Below, in pieces: positions 8,869 to 17,928 of a stretch of DNA of 64,000 bases. The position numbers and the translations under genes are program-made. The notes beneath the pieces were generated by a model, which worked only from the letters and a program-made list of their open reading frames with translations, did no database searches and was not told the DNA's origin. Each line of letters begins with the position of its first letter. Within the stretch, counting starts at the first letter, position 1. Origin of the DNA: Lachnoanaerobaculum orale (GTDB lineage: Bacteria; Bacillota; Clostridia; Lachnospirales; Lachnospiraceae); the NCBI RefSeq assembly GCF_003862485.1, contig NZ_RRCM01000001.1, forward strand, positions 1,018,319 through 1,082,318, given 5' to 3'.

Positions 8869-10194
8869 ATGAGAAAATTGTTGGCAGCTGCATTATCGGT
8901 AGCAATGGGAATGTCACTGGCAGCTTGTGGTGGTGGATCATCTAAGCCTGCAGAGGAGACTACAAAGTCTGCAGAATCAGGTGCAGATAAGGCAGAAAGT
9001 GGTGATACAAAACTAAACGCAGACATTGAGTATTGGTCAAGTTGGAGTGAAACTGAAGCTCAAGCAGATGCATTAAGGGAAGCAGCAGATGAATTTATGA
9101 AAGCTAATCCGGGTGTCAAAATTAATTTTACATTTAACGGTCGTGATAACAGAAACCTGGTTGGCTCAGCAGTATCGGCAGGAACAAAGGTTACAATGAT
9201 GGATGCTAATGCTGATAATATTAAGTCTATGTGGTCTGAAATGACAATGGATCTTACACCTTATTTTGAAGAGTCATATGAATCAACAGGTGGAGAGAAG
9301 TATGTTGATAGAATTATGCCAAGTATGTCGGGATTGTCTGCTAAGCTTTTTGATGGAAAGTATTCATATTTTCCTTACGCACCGCAGGCATTTATGATTT
9401 TCTGCAATAAAAACATATTTGATGATTGCGGGATAACAAAATATCCTGAAACCTGGACAGAATTTATGGATGCTTGCGAAAAAATCAAAGCAAAAGGATA
9501 TACTCCGGTTACTACAGACAGCAATTATGCTACAAGCTGGGTTGGATATTATATGAGCCGCTTAATGGGTAATGATGAGGTCACAAAATTGAGCAATGAT
9601 CCGTCAGCATGGAGTAATCCGAAGGTATTAGAGGCGGCTAAAGCTATTGAGGATATGGCAAAGAAGGGATACTTTGATCCGGTTATAGAAACCAATACAT
9701 ATCCGAATGCACAGCAAAGTATGGTTATAAATGAAAAAATAGCAATGTACATCAATGGAACATGGCTTCCTAACGAAGTAAAAGAGTCAACACCGGATGA
9801 TTTCAAATGGGGTTCTTTTGCATTCCCAACTGTAGAAGGCGGAGTTGATGATCAGACATCAGGATGCTACAGCAGCTATGGTATTGCAATCAATAAGGAT
9901 GCAACAGAGGAAGAAGCTAAGGCGGCAGCAGCTTTTGGAGTTTATGTAACTACAGCGTTTGACCAGAAATTTTCAGATATGGCAAATGCTATTCCTGTCA
10001 GTGTTGACGGTGTATGGCCGGATAGTTTAAAAGATGCACAACAAGTTATGTCAAAGTATACAAACAGATATCCGTCACAGACAGCGCTTATCCTAAATAG
10101 TAACAGTAAGCAGATTATTGCAGATGCTTGTTTAAAGCTGATGGGTGGAAGTATCACCGCAGAAGAATTTGTTGAAATGGCATCTAAGTTCTAG
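8869..10194 (+). CDS. ABC importer solute-binding lipoprotein (family 1)
   Basis: The N-terminus is a lipoprotein signal ending in the lipobox LAAC with Cys20, then a Ser/Glu/Gly-rich linker to about residue 50. The remainder is a family 1 extracellular binding-protein fold, seen in IEYWSSWSETEAQ at the start and WVGYYMSRLMG and MYINGTWLPNEV further on. It should be anchored outside the membrane and hand its ligand to the two permeases that follow. The downstream hydrolases suggest a phosphorylated or glycerophosphoryl solute; this is inference. GGAGG precedes the ATG. A strong hairpin after the stop probably raises its level over the permeases. Confidence 0.92.
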   Translation: MRKLLAAALSVAMGMSLAACGGGSSKPAEETTKSAESGADKAESGDTKLNADIEYWSSWSETEAQADALREAADEFMKANPGVKINFTFNGRDNRNLVGSAVSAGTKVTMMDANADNIKSMWSEMTMDLTPYFEESYESTGGEKYVDRIMPSMSGLSAKLFDGKYSYFPYAPQAFMIFCNKNIFDDCGITKYPETWTEFMDACEKIKAKGYTPVTTDSNYATSWVGYYMSRLMGNDEVTKLSNDPSAWSNPKVLEAAKAIEDMAKKGYFDPVIETNTYPNAQQSMVINEKIAMYINGTWLPNEVKESTPDDFKWGSFAFPTVEGGVDDQTSGCYSSYGIAINKDATEEEAKAAAAFGVYVTTAFDQKFSDMANAIPVSVDGVWPDSLKDAQQVMSKYTNRYPSQTALILNSNSKQIIADACLKLMGGSITAEEFVEMASKF

Positions 10195-10220
10195 TATATA
10201 TCAGTGATAAAATCATTGCT

Positions 10221-10253
10221 AAAATGTAAAGGCATTTTGCCTTTACATTTTTT
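10221..10253 (+). terminator. Intercistronic terminator/attenuator
   Basis: AAAATGTAAAGGCA pairs perfectly with TGCCTTTACATTTT around a 3-nt loop and ends in T6. It lies between the binding-protein gene and the first permease, just before the latter's AAGGAGG. Such hairpins commonly let binding protein be made in excess. Confidence 0.8.
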
Positions 10254-10268
10254 CATAAGGAGGATTTT

Positions 10269-11162
10269 ATGAAACAGACGAAAAGATCAATTATTACGTT
10301 TATGTTACCGGCTGTAGTACTTATGGTAGTTATATTTTTATATCCGACATTAAGAACTATTGCCATGAGTTTGTTTAAGGTAAAGAGTGTAACTACTCCG
10401 TTAGTGGACTGGAAATTTGTCGGTTTTGGAAATTTTTTTAAGTTATTTAAAACACCTTTATTTGTCAGATCCATGGTAAATATTCTAAAAATATGGATTT
10501 ACAACGGTATTGCTACAATGGTTTTATCTATGTTGTTTGCACTGGCTTTCACAAAGGATATTCGATTCAAAAAGTTTTTTAGAACTATAGTTTACCTTCC
10601 AAATGTAATTGCAGCTATTGCAGTAGGTTATATGTGGTTACTTTACGTATACAATAGCAGATTTGGACTTCTTACAACTATGTTTGCAAGACTTGGATTA
10701 AAAGCTTTAGCAGATTATCAATGGCTAAATTCAGATCATATGTTTTTCTCAATGTGTATTGCAAATGTATTCGGTAATGTAGGATACTTTATGATGATGT
10801 TCATAGCAGGAATTGAAAAGATACCGCAAGATTACTTTGAAGCGGCATCATTAGAGGGAATTACAGGATTTCAACGTTTTAGACATATTATTTTTCCTTT
10901 GACAAAAGGTGTTTTAAGAACTGCGATAGTGTTATGGACAACAAGAACTATGGGATTCTTTGCCTTATCACAAGTTTTCTCAGGTGTAAATACATATACA
11001 CCTATGCTATTTACATATCAGACTTTGTTTGGAACGGAAGTAGCCTCAGAGTCGGTAAATGCAGGAATGGCTGCCGCTGCGGCAGTGCTAATGACAGTTA
11101 TCGTAGTTATTGTGTCAATGATTTTAAATCATGCAATTAAAGATGATAACTATGAGATATAG
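10269..11162 (+). CDS. ABC sugar-type permease (MalF/UgpA type)
   Basis: This inner permease of 297 residues has about six membrane helices. The EAA loop is EAASLEGITGFQRFRHIIFPL near residues 195-215, which docks on the ATPase. It sits between the binding protein and the second permease. No ATPase gene follows, so the pair presumably uses a shared MsmK-type ATPase encoded elsewhere, as many Firmicutes CUT1 importers do. Confidence 0.92.
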   Translation: MKQTKRSIITFMLPAVVLMVVIFLYPTLRTIAMSLFKVKSVTTPLVDWKFVGFGNFFKLFKTPLFVRSMVNILKIWIYNGIATMVLSMLFALAFTKDIRFKKFFRTIVYLPNVIAAIAVGYMWLLYVYNSRFGLLTTMFARLGLKALADYQWLNSDHMFFSMCIANVFGNVGYFMMMFIAGIEKIPQDYFEAASLEGITGFQRFRHIIFPLTKGVLRTAIVLWTTRTMGFFALSQVFSGVNTYTPMLFTYQTLFGTEVASESVNAGMAAAAAVLMTVIVVIVSMILNHAIKDDNYEI

Positions 11163-11173
11163 GAGGTGAAGTG

Positions 11174-12034
11174 ATGAAGAATAATAAAAGAAAGTCCGAC
11201 TTCAGATGGAGAAAAGAAATTACTTTATTACCTAGTTACATTATTGGAGTTATTTGGGCCTTTTTTACAATATTTATGATTGGCTGGATTATTGCAGCTT
11301 CACTGTCATCAACAAAAGAGGTTTTTACAGGAAATGTATTATCTACAGGATTACATTTTGAAAATTATACTAAAGCTTTCTTTAGAAATAAGGCATTGAT
11401 GAATCTTTTAAATTCAGTGATTTATACAGTACCGTCATGTATCCTTACTATTATAGTGAGTGCACCTGCAGCATACTGCCTTACCAGATTTAAGTTTAAA
11501 TTTAACGGTTTGATTAAAAAGAGTATTATTACAGCACTTGGAATCCCGGGTATTATGATTGTTATGCCGCTATTTTCAATTGTCAGTACATTAAAATTGA
11601 GTGGAACACATTTGACTTTGATCTTTATATATACGGCAACTTCAGTACCATACACAACTTTCTTTCTAATGGCATTTTTCCAGGGGATATCTGATGTGTA
11701 TGAAGAAGCGGCGGCAATAGACGGATGTGGTCCGATACAATGCTTTTGGAGAATCATGTTTCCATTGGCACAACCTGCAATTGTGACAGTAACAATTTTT
11801 AACTTTATAAGCAGATGGAATGAATATTTTATGGCATTGATTTTTGCCAATAAATCTGAACTTCGCCCTGTAGGTGTAGGTCTTTATCAGACTGTACAAT
11901 CAATGATGCAATCAGGTGATTGGGCCGGAATGTTTGCATCTGTAGTAATTGTATTTATGCCAACTGTAATTATATACCTATTCCTTTCCGATAAAATTGT
12001 GGCAGGGGTGACGTCAGGTGGTGTTAAGGGTTAA
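11174..12034 (+). CDS. ABC sugar-type permease (MalG/UgpE type)
   Basis: This is the second membrane subunit, 286 residues with about six helices. The EAA motif is EEAAAIDGCGPIQCFWRIMFP. A GTG at 11171 is in frame, but ATG 11174 is preferred because AGGAGG ends 7 nt before it. It starts 11 bases after the first permease ends. With the binding protein it forms a CUT1-like importer without its own ATPase gene. Confidence 0.92.
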   Translation: MKNNKRKSDFRWRKEITLLPSYIIGVIWAFFTIFMIGWIIAASLSSTKEVFTGNVLSTGLHFENYTKAFFRNKALMNLLNSVIYTVPSCILTIIVSAPAAYCLTRFKFKFNGLIKKSIITALGIPGIMIVMPLFSIVSTLKLSGTHLTLIFIYTATSVPYTTFFLMAFFQGISDVYEEAAAIDGCGPIQCFWRIMFPLAQPAIVTVTIFNFISRWNEYFMALIFANKSELRPVGVGLYQTVQSMMQSGDWAGMFASVVIVFMPTVIIYLFLSDKIVAGVTSGGVKG

Positions 12035-12058
12035 TTTAATAATAATTGAGGTGGCAAA

Positions 12059-13030
12059 ATGCATTATAGTAATGTGAAATTTGGGATTTTTACTGATTTA
12101 CATCTTGATATTATGCATGATGGAAGAATACGACTGGATACATTCATAGAACAAATGAAGAAAGAAGATGTTGACTTTATCATTCAACTGGGAGATTTTT
12201 GTTACCCGGAGGATACAAGTAAATGCCTATGTTCAGAAAAGAATATGCCTATAAATCTTAAAAATGCGATGAGAGTACCGGCTGATGTACCTAAAATTGA
12301 ACTGTTGGAGAAATTTAATAAATTTTTCAAACCACATTATCATGTACTTGGAAACCATGAGTTCGATTTTTGCTCAAAGGAACAGGCGATGAAGCTCTAT
12401 GGAATGGATAAGAGATATTACTCTTTCATATGTAAAGGTTGGAAATTCTTAGTGCTTGACGGTAATAATTTTAAAACAAAGACCGGAGAACTTAAAGATT
12501 ATTATTATGGGGATTATTTTGATTCTGAAGATTTACCATATATTGATTCGGAACAAATGGAATGGATTGAAAAAGAACTGTTGGAATCTGATATGCCTAT
12601 AATAATATTTTCACATCAACCTCTAAATGAAGGCCACAGAGGCATAAAAAATGCTGACGAACTTTCAAATTTATTCATAAAGGCAAATAGAAGCGGTAAA
12701 AAAGTTAGACTTTGTATAAACGGACATATACATGTAGATAGATTGGAATGTGATAAAGGAGTGTATTACTATACTCTAAACAGTATGTCAAATCATTGGA
12801 TCGGTACAAAGTTTGCAAAACATAGATTTTCAGATGAAATAGAAGCGGCTTTTCCAAATCTTCAGTATACATTTCCATATAAGAGCCCGTTGTATGCAGT
12901 AGTAGAATTAAATAGCAAAGGGGCTTATATTAAAGGAAAATCGGGAGAGTTTATAAAGCCAAGTCCGTTGGATATGGGGTGTGATGAGGATTTGAGTGCA
13001 TCTGTACAAGATAGAGAAATCTTATGGTGA
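12059..13030 (+). CDS. Calcineurin-like metallophosphoesterase
   Basis: All the metal-binding blocks are visible: D13-x-H15 in FTDLHLD, GDFCYP, GNHEFDF, FSHQP and CINGHIHVD. No signal peptide or membrane segment is present, so it should act in the cytoplasm as a phosphomonoesterase or phosphodiesterase. GAGGTGG precedes the ATG. The gene follows the permeases by 24 nt and precedes two other hydrolases that attack phosphate or ester bonds, which suggests breakdown of an imported phosphodiester. The substrate cannot be read from sequence. Confidence 0.87.
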   Translation: MHYSNVKFGIFTDLHLDIMHDGRIRLDTFIEQMKKEDVDFIIQLGDFCYPEDTSKCLCSEKNMPINLKNAMRVPADVPKIELLEKFNKFFKPHYHVLGNHEFDFCSKEQAMKLYGMDKRYYSFICKGWKFLVLDGNNFKTKTGELKDYYYGDYFDSEDLPYIDSEQMEWIEKELLESDMPIIIFSHQPLNEGHRGIKNADELSNLFIKANRSGKKVRLCINGHIHVDRLECDKGVYYYTLNSMSNHWIGTKFAKHRFSDEIEAAFPNLQYTFPYKSPLYAVVELNSKGAYIKGKSGEFIKPSPLDMGCDEDLSASVQDREILW

Positions 13031-13070
13031 TTTATATAAAAATTTTATTATAGTAAAATAAGGAGATAAA

Positions 13071-13760
13071 ATGGAATTAAAATTCACCGGAATAGGAGCG
13101 GCATATTATCCGGTACTGGGAAGTAATTGTGCATTTTTTGAGCATGATAACTGTCTATACTTAATAGACTGTGGAGAGAGTACTTTTAAAGCTATGTTTT
13201 CACGTAATGAAATATATGATTATGATAATATAGTTGTACTGCTTACACACCTTCATGCTGATCATATCGGTAGTCTGGGATCTTTTCTTTCTTTTTGTAA
13301 AAATGTACTTGATAAAAAAGTATTATTGGCAGCTGAGGAAGATACCATTGTAAATATATTGGCTCAAAGTGGAGTTCACACTGATAAATATAATTTCACA
13401 ACAGATTTTAAAGAATGCGAAGCGAACGGATTATCTATTTATGTGAAGAGAGAAAGCCATGCTACAGATATGTTATGTTGCGGATTTATTTTTGAATGTA
13501 ATGGAGAAAAGATATACTACAGTGGTGATACAAGTAATATTCCGTCTGATATTTTAAATGCCTTTCTATCAGGAGAAATAAAGACTATGTATCAAGAATG
13601 TACATTCCTAGATACAGACAGTACATCACATTTTTCTCTTAAGAAATTATGTGAGATTATTCCTTATGAAGAAAGACAACGTGTTTATTGCATGCATTTA
13701 GGAGATGATATTGATGATGATATTGTTAAAGCAGGATTTCGTGTTCCGAAAGTAGTATAA
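13071..13760 (+). CDS. MBL-fold metal-dependent hydrolase
   Basis: The metallo-beta-lactamase motif is LTHLHADHIGSL; a second metal His lies in RESHATD, the bridging Asp in YYSGDTSN and the last His in YCMHLGDD. The size, 229 residues, and layout resemble RNase Z/PhnP-like proteins, but the exosite arm of RNase Z is not evident. In this operon a cyclic-phosphate or phosphodiester substrate is more likely than tRNA; that is inference. AAGGAG lies 8 nt before the ATG. Confidence 0.82.
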   Translation: MELKFTGIGAAYYPVLGSNCAFFEHDNCLYLIDCGESTFKAMFSRNEIYDYDNIVVLLTHLHADHIGSLGSFLSFCKNVLDKKVLLAAEEDTIVNILAQSGVHTDKYNFTTDFKECEANGLSIYVKRESHATDMLCCGFIFECNGEKIYYSGDTSNIPSDILNAFLSGEIKTMYQECTFLDTDSTSHFSLKKLCEIIPYEERQRVYCMHLGDDIDDDIVKAGFRVPKVV

Positions 13761-13785
13761 ATTGGAATGCCGGAGGTAAGTTAGA

Positions 13786-14616
13786 ATGAAAAATACACTT
13801 CATTTATACAATAATGATAATGTACAGATTGTTGCTCATCGTGGAGCGGCAGGTTCCAATATTCCTTGTAATACAATACCTGCATTTGATATCGCTCTAA
13901 AAGGCGGTGCTTCAATTTTAGAGATGGATCTTTTTAAAAGTACTGATGGTAAAATATTTATTTTTCATACAGGTAAAGAACCGTATCAACTTAATAAAAA
14001 CATTGATCTTACAAAACTGGACAGTGAAGAGATAAAAAAACTTCGCCTTATCAATGTTGATTTTAATCCTACACAATGGGGAATAAATTCTTTTGATGAC
14101 ATATTAGAGCATTTTAAAGGTCGTTGTATTTTAAATCTTGATCGTATTGGGGAATGTATACCCGATGTCATAAAAGCAGTTGAAAGACATAACATGAAAG
14201 ATCAGGTTTTACTTAAGCATGCCCCGATTCCAAGTGTTTTAAAGATAATTGAAGATGTGGCACCTGATTATATGTTTATGCCGATATATATGGAAGAAGA
14301 TAATGCTTCAGAAATAATTGAAAAAATGAATATAAATTATATCGGTGCTGAACTTGTGTTTAAAACAGAAGAGTCCCCTGTGATACAACCTGAATATATA
14401 GAGAGTATGAAGAAGAGGGGCAAGACTTTATGGGGGAATGCAGTATTATACAGTTATAAAGTACCTCTTTCAGCCGGGCATACGGATGATGTCTCAATGA
14501 TTGATGATCCGGATAAAGGATGGGGGTGGTTAGTTGACCATGGCTTTGATATAATTCAAACTGATTGGACATATCAATGCTGTAAGTATTTAAAGGATAG
14601 AGGAATAAACCATTAA
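13786..14616 (+). CDS. Glycerophosphodiester phosphodiesterase family protein
   Basis: The GDPD TIM-barrel start is visible as VAHRGAAGSNIPCNTIPAF, followed by ILEMDLFKSTDGKIFIFHTG and, near the end, HGFDIIQTDWTYQC. The family normally splits glycerophosphodiesters into sn-glycerol 3-phosphate and an alcohol. The usual PENT motif reads PCNT here, so the first metal-binding Glu is replaced by Cys, and the later HD pair reads HT. Such variants occur in a GDPD subfamily of uncertain substrate. No signal peptide is present. GGAGG is 9 nt before the ATG. Confidence 0.82.
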   Translation: MKNTLHLYNNDNVQIVAHRGAAGSNIPCNTIPAFDIALKGGASILEMDLFKSTDGKIFIFHTGKEPYQLNKNIDLTKLDSEEIKKLRLINVDFNPTQWGINSFDDILEHFKGRCILNLDRIGECIPDVIKAVERHNMKDQVLLKHAPIPSVLKIIEDVAPDYMFMPIYMEEDNASEIIEKMNINYIGAELVFKTEESPVIQPEYIESMKKRGKTLWGNAVLYSYKVPLSAGHTDDVSMIDDPDKGWGWLVDHGFDIIQTDWTYQCCKYLKDRGINH

Positions 14617-14645
14617 TACTTACAAATCAGATTGGAGTATAGAAA

Positions 14646-16829
14646 ATGGCAACTATAAAAGATATAGCCAAGGTGGCAAAAGTATCGCAGGCAACCGTTT
14701 CAAATGTTTTAAACGGGAAAGATAATGTAAGCAGTGATAAAATACGTAGAGTAATGAAAGCAGTTGAGGATATGGGCTATGTTATAAATGAAAAGGCTCA
14801 AAACCTCAGAAAGGGTACTGCAAAGATTTTAGCAGTTGTAGTTCCAAATTTATATGATAAAACATACATAGATTTTTTTTCCAGTTTTAAAGATTATGCG
14901 GAAAGAAAAGAATATACAGTAGATTTATACATTACAAATGACGATGATGATTATGAGAGGAAGCAGATTCAGAAAATAAAATCCAGAATGACGGAGGGAG
15001 TAGCTGTTTTTACATCCATATCAGATGGAAGTGAGGCTTACTATGAAGCAGGATTTTCAAATGAAGATGTTGTTTTTATATCTAATAAACAGCCATACAG
15101 TTGTAAGTTTATCGGATATGATAATATAGAGGCCGGAAAAGAGATCGCAAAAAAAATATTGCAAGGCAATTATGAAAAAGTCGCTCTTTTAACAGGACCT
15201 CTTACATATTCAGGGAAAATGGACTTTCGTAATTCATTTTTAGAGAGTATTGTAAAATCAGATAAGATCTCAGAAGTATATGAGAGAGTTACTACTGAGC
15301 AGTGCAAATATCAGAATGTAGTGAGAGTTTTTACTCATATGCAACCTGATGCAGTCGTTACTGACAGTATATCATTGGCTCAAACAGTAAAAAGTGTATA
15401 TCAAAACTTCTATAGAAATAGGCCGGTAGATATCGTTTCACTTTCTCCTGTATATACTATTCCTGAAAGAGATATCATTAGATATGAAATAGACTATAGA
15501 AAAATGGGTATAGATGCCGCTTCATATCTAATAAACCGTAACTGGGAAAATAGAAATGAACTGATTATAGAATCAAAAGGGTTTTCAGATTGGCCAAAAA
15601 TAAATTCAAAAAATGAAGAAAATGTATTGAATATTTTATCGATTGCAAGCCCTACTACACGAGCACTTAAGACAGTGGTAAATTTGTATGAATTTAATAC
15701 CGGAATAAAGATACGAATAATAGAATCAGATTATGAAAGTATGTATAAACTGGTAAAAAACCGAGGGGCGGAACTTCCATATGATATAGTTCGTATGGAT
15801 AAGGATTGGTTTCCGGTTTTAGCTAAATCGGTATTTGAGCCACTTACAAATATAGAATCCAATATCGGTAACAGCTTAGACGGTTTTTTGCCTAATGCAT
15901 TAAAAAATTATTCTTATCTTGATGGTGATATTTATGCATTACCGGGAACACCAAGTATTCAATTACTGTTTTATAGAAAGGATTTGTTTGAAGATACAAG
16001 ATTAAAAAGATTATATTATGAGATGTACAAGAAATCATTAGAGGTTCCAAAGACCTTTGAAGAGTATAATCGTATTGCGTATTTTTTTACAAATGAATTT
16101 AACAATGAATCTCCGATTAAGTATGGTTGTAGCTTTACATCAGGAGAACACGGAACTGTCGGTGTTGAATTTTTGATGCGATATTTTAGTCATTCAAAAA
16201 GATTATTTGATGAAAATGGAAATATTCTTTTAAATACTGAGGCAGCAAGAGATGCATTAAGAGAAACTAAAGACTCTTGGAATTGTTCCTCAAAAATAGA
16301 GCACAATTGGTGGACAGATTCAGCTCAGGAGTTTGCGGAAGGTGATACGGCAATGGGTATTTATATGATAAACCATGTTAGTGGATTTGTCGGACCCGAC
16401 TCAAAGATTAGAGGGAAAATAGGGTGGTCTATTGTACCCGGAGATAATCCTATGCTTGGTGGTAGTGTTCTTGGTATTTCTAAATATTCAAAAAATAAGG
16501 ATATTGCTTTAGACTTTTTGAAATGGATTAGTCGAGATGATATAGGTACAGCTACTGTATTACTTGGCGGTATGTCTGCAAAAAAAACGGCATATGATGA
16601 TGCTGAAGTAAATGATGCTTATCCATGGCTTGATTATGCAAAAAAATGTTTTAAAAATGCTCAGACCAACTACTATCCTATAGTAGATGGAGATAATATT
16701 GGATTAAAAGAGTTGCAGAATTTACTAGGTGTGGCAATAAAAAAAGGTATAATGGAGCATTTAGATATTGATGAAATACTTGAAACTGCTATGACTGATT
16801 ATGAAAATTTGAAAAAGAAAAAACTTTAA
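14646..16829 (+). CDS. LacI-type regulator fused to an ABC solute-binding domain
   Basis: Residues 1-46 are a LacI helix-turn-helix (IKDIAKVAKVSQATVSNVLN), and 47-60 are the hinge. About 60-315 is the LacI/periplasmic-binding type I sensor with FIGYDNIEAGKEIA. From about 330 to 727 it is a family 1 solute-binding fold, with VLNILSIASPTTRALKTVV at its start and DIYALPGTPSIQLLFYRKD inside. There is no signal peptide or membrane helix, so both ligand domains are cytoplasmic. It could sense two ligands, or an intracellular copy of the imported solute. It lies in the operon it probably regulates through the operator at 8797. Confidence 0.85.
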   Translation: MATIKDIAKVAKVSQATVSNVLNGKDNVSSDKIRRVMKAVEDMGYVINEKAQNLRKGTAKILAVVVPNLYDKTYIDFFSSFKDYAERKEYTVDLYITNDDDDYERKQIQKIKSRMTEGVAVFTSISDGSEAYYEAGFSNEDVVFISNKQPYSCKFIGYDNIEAGKEIAKKILQGNYEKVALLTGPLTYSGKMDFRNSFLESIVKSDKISEVYERVTTEQCKYQNVVRVFTHMQPDAVVTDSISLAQTVKSVYQNFYRNRPVDIVSLSPVYTIPERDIIRYEIDYRKMGIDAASYLINRNWENRNELIIESKGFSDWPKINSKNEENVLNILSIASPTTRALKTVVNLYEFNTGIKIRIIESDYESMYKLVKNRGAELPYDIVRMDKDWFPVLAKSVFEPLTNIESNIGNSLDGFLPNALKNYSYLDGDIYALPGTPSIQLLFYRKDLFEDTRLKRLYYEMYKKSLEVPKTFEEYNRIAYFFTNEFNNESPIKYGCSFTSGEHGTVGVEFLMRYFSHSKRLFDENGNILLNTEAARDALRETKDSWNCSSKIEHNWWTDSAQEFAEGDTAMGIYMINHVSGFVGPDSKIRGKIGWSIVPGDNPMLGGSVLGISKYSKNKDIALDFLKWISRDDIGTATVLLGGMSAKKTAYDDAEVNDAYPWLDYAKKCFKNAQTNYYPIVDGDNIGLKELQNLLGVAIKKGIMEHLDIDEILETAMTDYENLKKKKL

Positions 16830-16849
16830 TATGCAGAGGGAGGCTTTAA

Positions 16850-17911
16850 ATGTCTGATTTTCCTTATAAATCAAGTAAATATAGATATACAGCAATAAGA
16901 TTTATTAAAAGTAAAAAAGGTATATTTGGAATACCGAAGATTAATATAAGTGCAGATTTTGAATGTGAGATTACAAAAGAAAACGGTTTATATTATGAAA
17001 CAGATGGAGAAATTGTAATTTATATAAAGCATTTTATCTTAAAGGATGCTTGCTTGATTTCTATATACGTAGAAGACAGTGAAGAATATGAAATAAAGTA
17101 TATATTATGTGAAGGCAAATATATAGCATTTGATCACAGTAATAACAAATATATATTTCAAATTGAAATTAGTGGACTTCTTGGTCCGACAAGAACATTA
17201 TATGCACATAGTATTTTAAGAGAAGACGGCATTACTCTTAGAGTTGAAGAGAACGATATTGGAAGGTGTGCGGGAAAATATGATAAAGATACATATCCGC
17301 AAACTCAAATCGATGCTTCGGTTCACTATACATTTGCGGCAAGAGAAGTCTTAAGGCATATGGGTATAGGAAAATATTTGCATGACAATCATCTCGGATA
17401 TATATTGCTTCTTGGATTTGAAACTTGTAATGAGTTACACCCTGATTATCCACCGCATTGGCATTTGATATTCAGATGGCCATATTTTTGTGGCTCACAG
17501 GCACCTCATATATACATTGATAAAGAAGGAAAGATGGAGTCAAATGTAACTTATATTGACGGCATAAGTGGAGTATGCAGAAAGTATCAGACTCTAGAAT
17601 GGTGCAAGATGGTTGATATGTACGGTGCGGATGTAATTGCTTTTAGACTGGTAGAAGATGGAGGTATGGAGCTTACTTCTCCAGGTGGAAATACCTATAA
17701 AATTGCCCCTTATATTAGGGAAGACGGTGTAAAAGTATATTGTGATGAAAGGTATATTGGTAATATTACCGTAAAAAATGACACTGATAACGGACAGATT
17801 AAGTTATTATGGAATAACAGCGATTGTATTCAAGATTCTTATAAAGAGATTATCGAATATGATCAATATACGGGAAACATCAAAAAAGTTGAATGTGTCG
17901 ATAGTATATAA
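16850..17911 (+). CDS. Uncharacterised operon protein, 353 residues
   Basis: No family is recognised. The protein is rich in predicted beta strands and aromatic residues, has no signal peptide or membrane helix, and carries a central block with His and Cys: GFETCNELHPDYPPHWHLIF and RWPYFCGSQAPHIYID. The N-terminal 150 residues look like a beta-sandwich. AGGGAGG precedes the ATG. Its place between the LacI-SBP regulator and mgtC, 20 nt from the former, makes it part of the importer/hydrolase operon. The clustered His residues could bind a metal; that is a guess. Confidence 0.7.
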   Translation: MSDFPYKSSKYRYTAIRFIKSKKGIFGIPKINISADFECEITKENGLYYETDGEIVIYIKHFILKDACLISIYVEDSEEYEIKYILCEGKYIAFDHSNNKYIFQIEISGLLGPTRTLYAHSILREDGITLRVEENDIGRCAGKYDKDTYPQTQIDASVHYTFAAREVLRHMGIGKYLHDNHLGYILLLGFETCNELHPDYPPHWHLIFRWPYFCGSQAPHIYIDKEGKMESNVTYIDGISGVCRKYQTLEWCKMVDMYGADVIAFRLVEDGGMELTSPGGNTYKIAPYIREDGVKVYCDERYIGNITVKNDTDNGQIKLLWNNSDCIQDSYKEIIEYDQYTGNIKKVECVDSI

Positions 17912-17928
17912 ATATAAGGAGATGCTAA

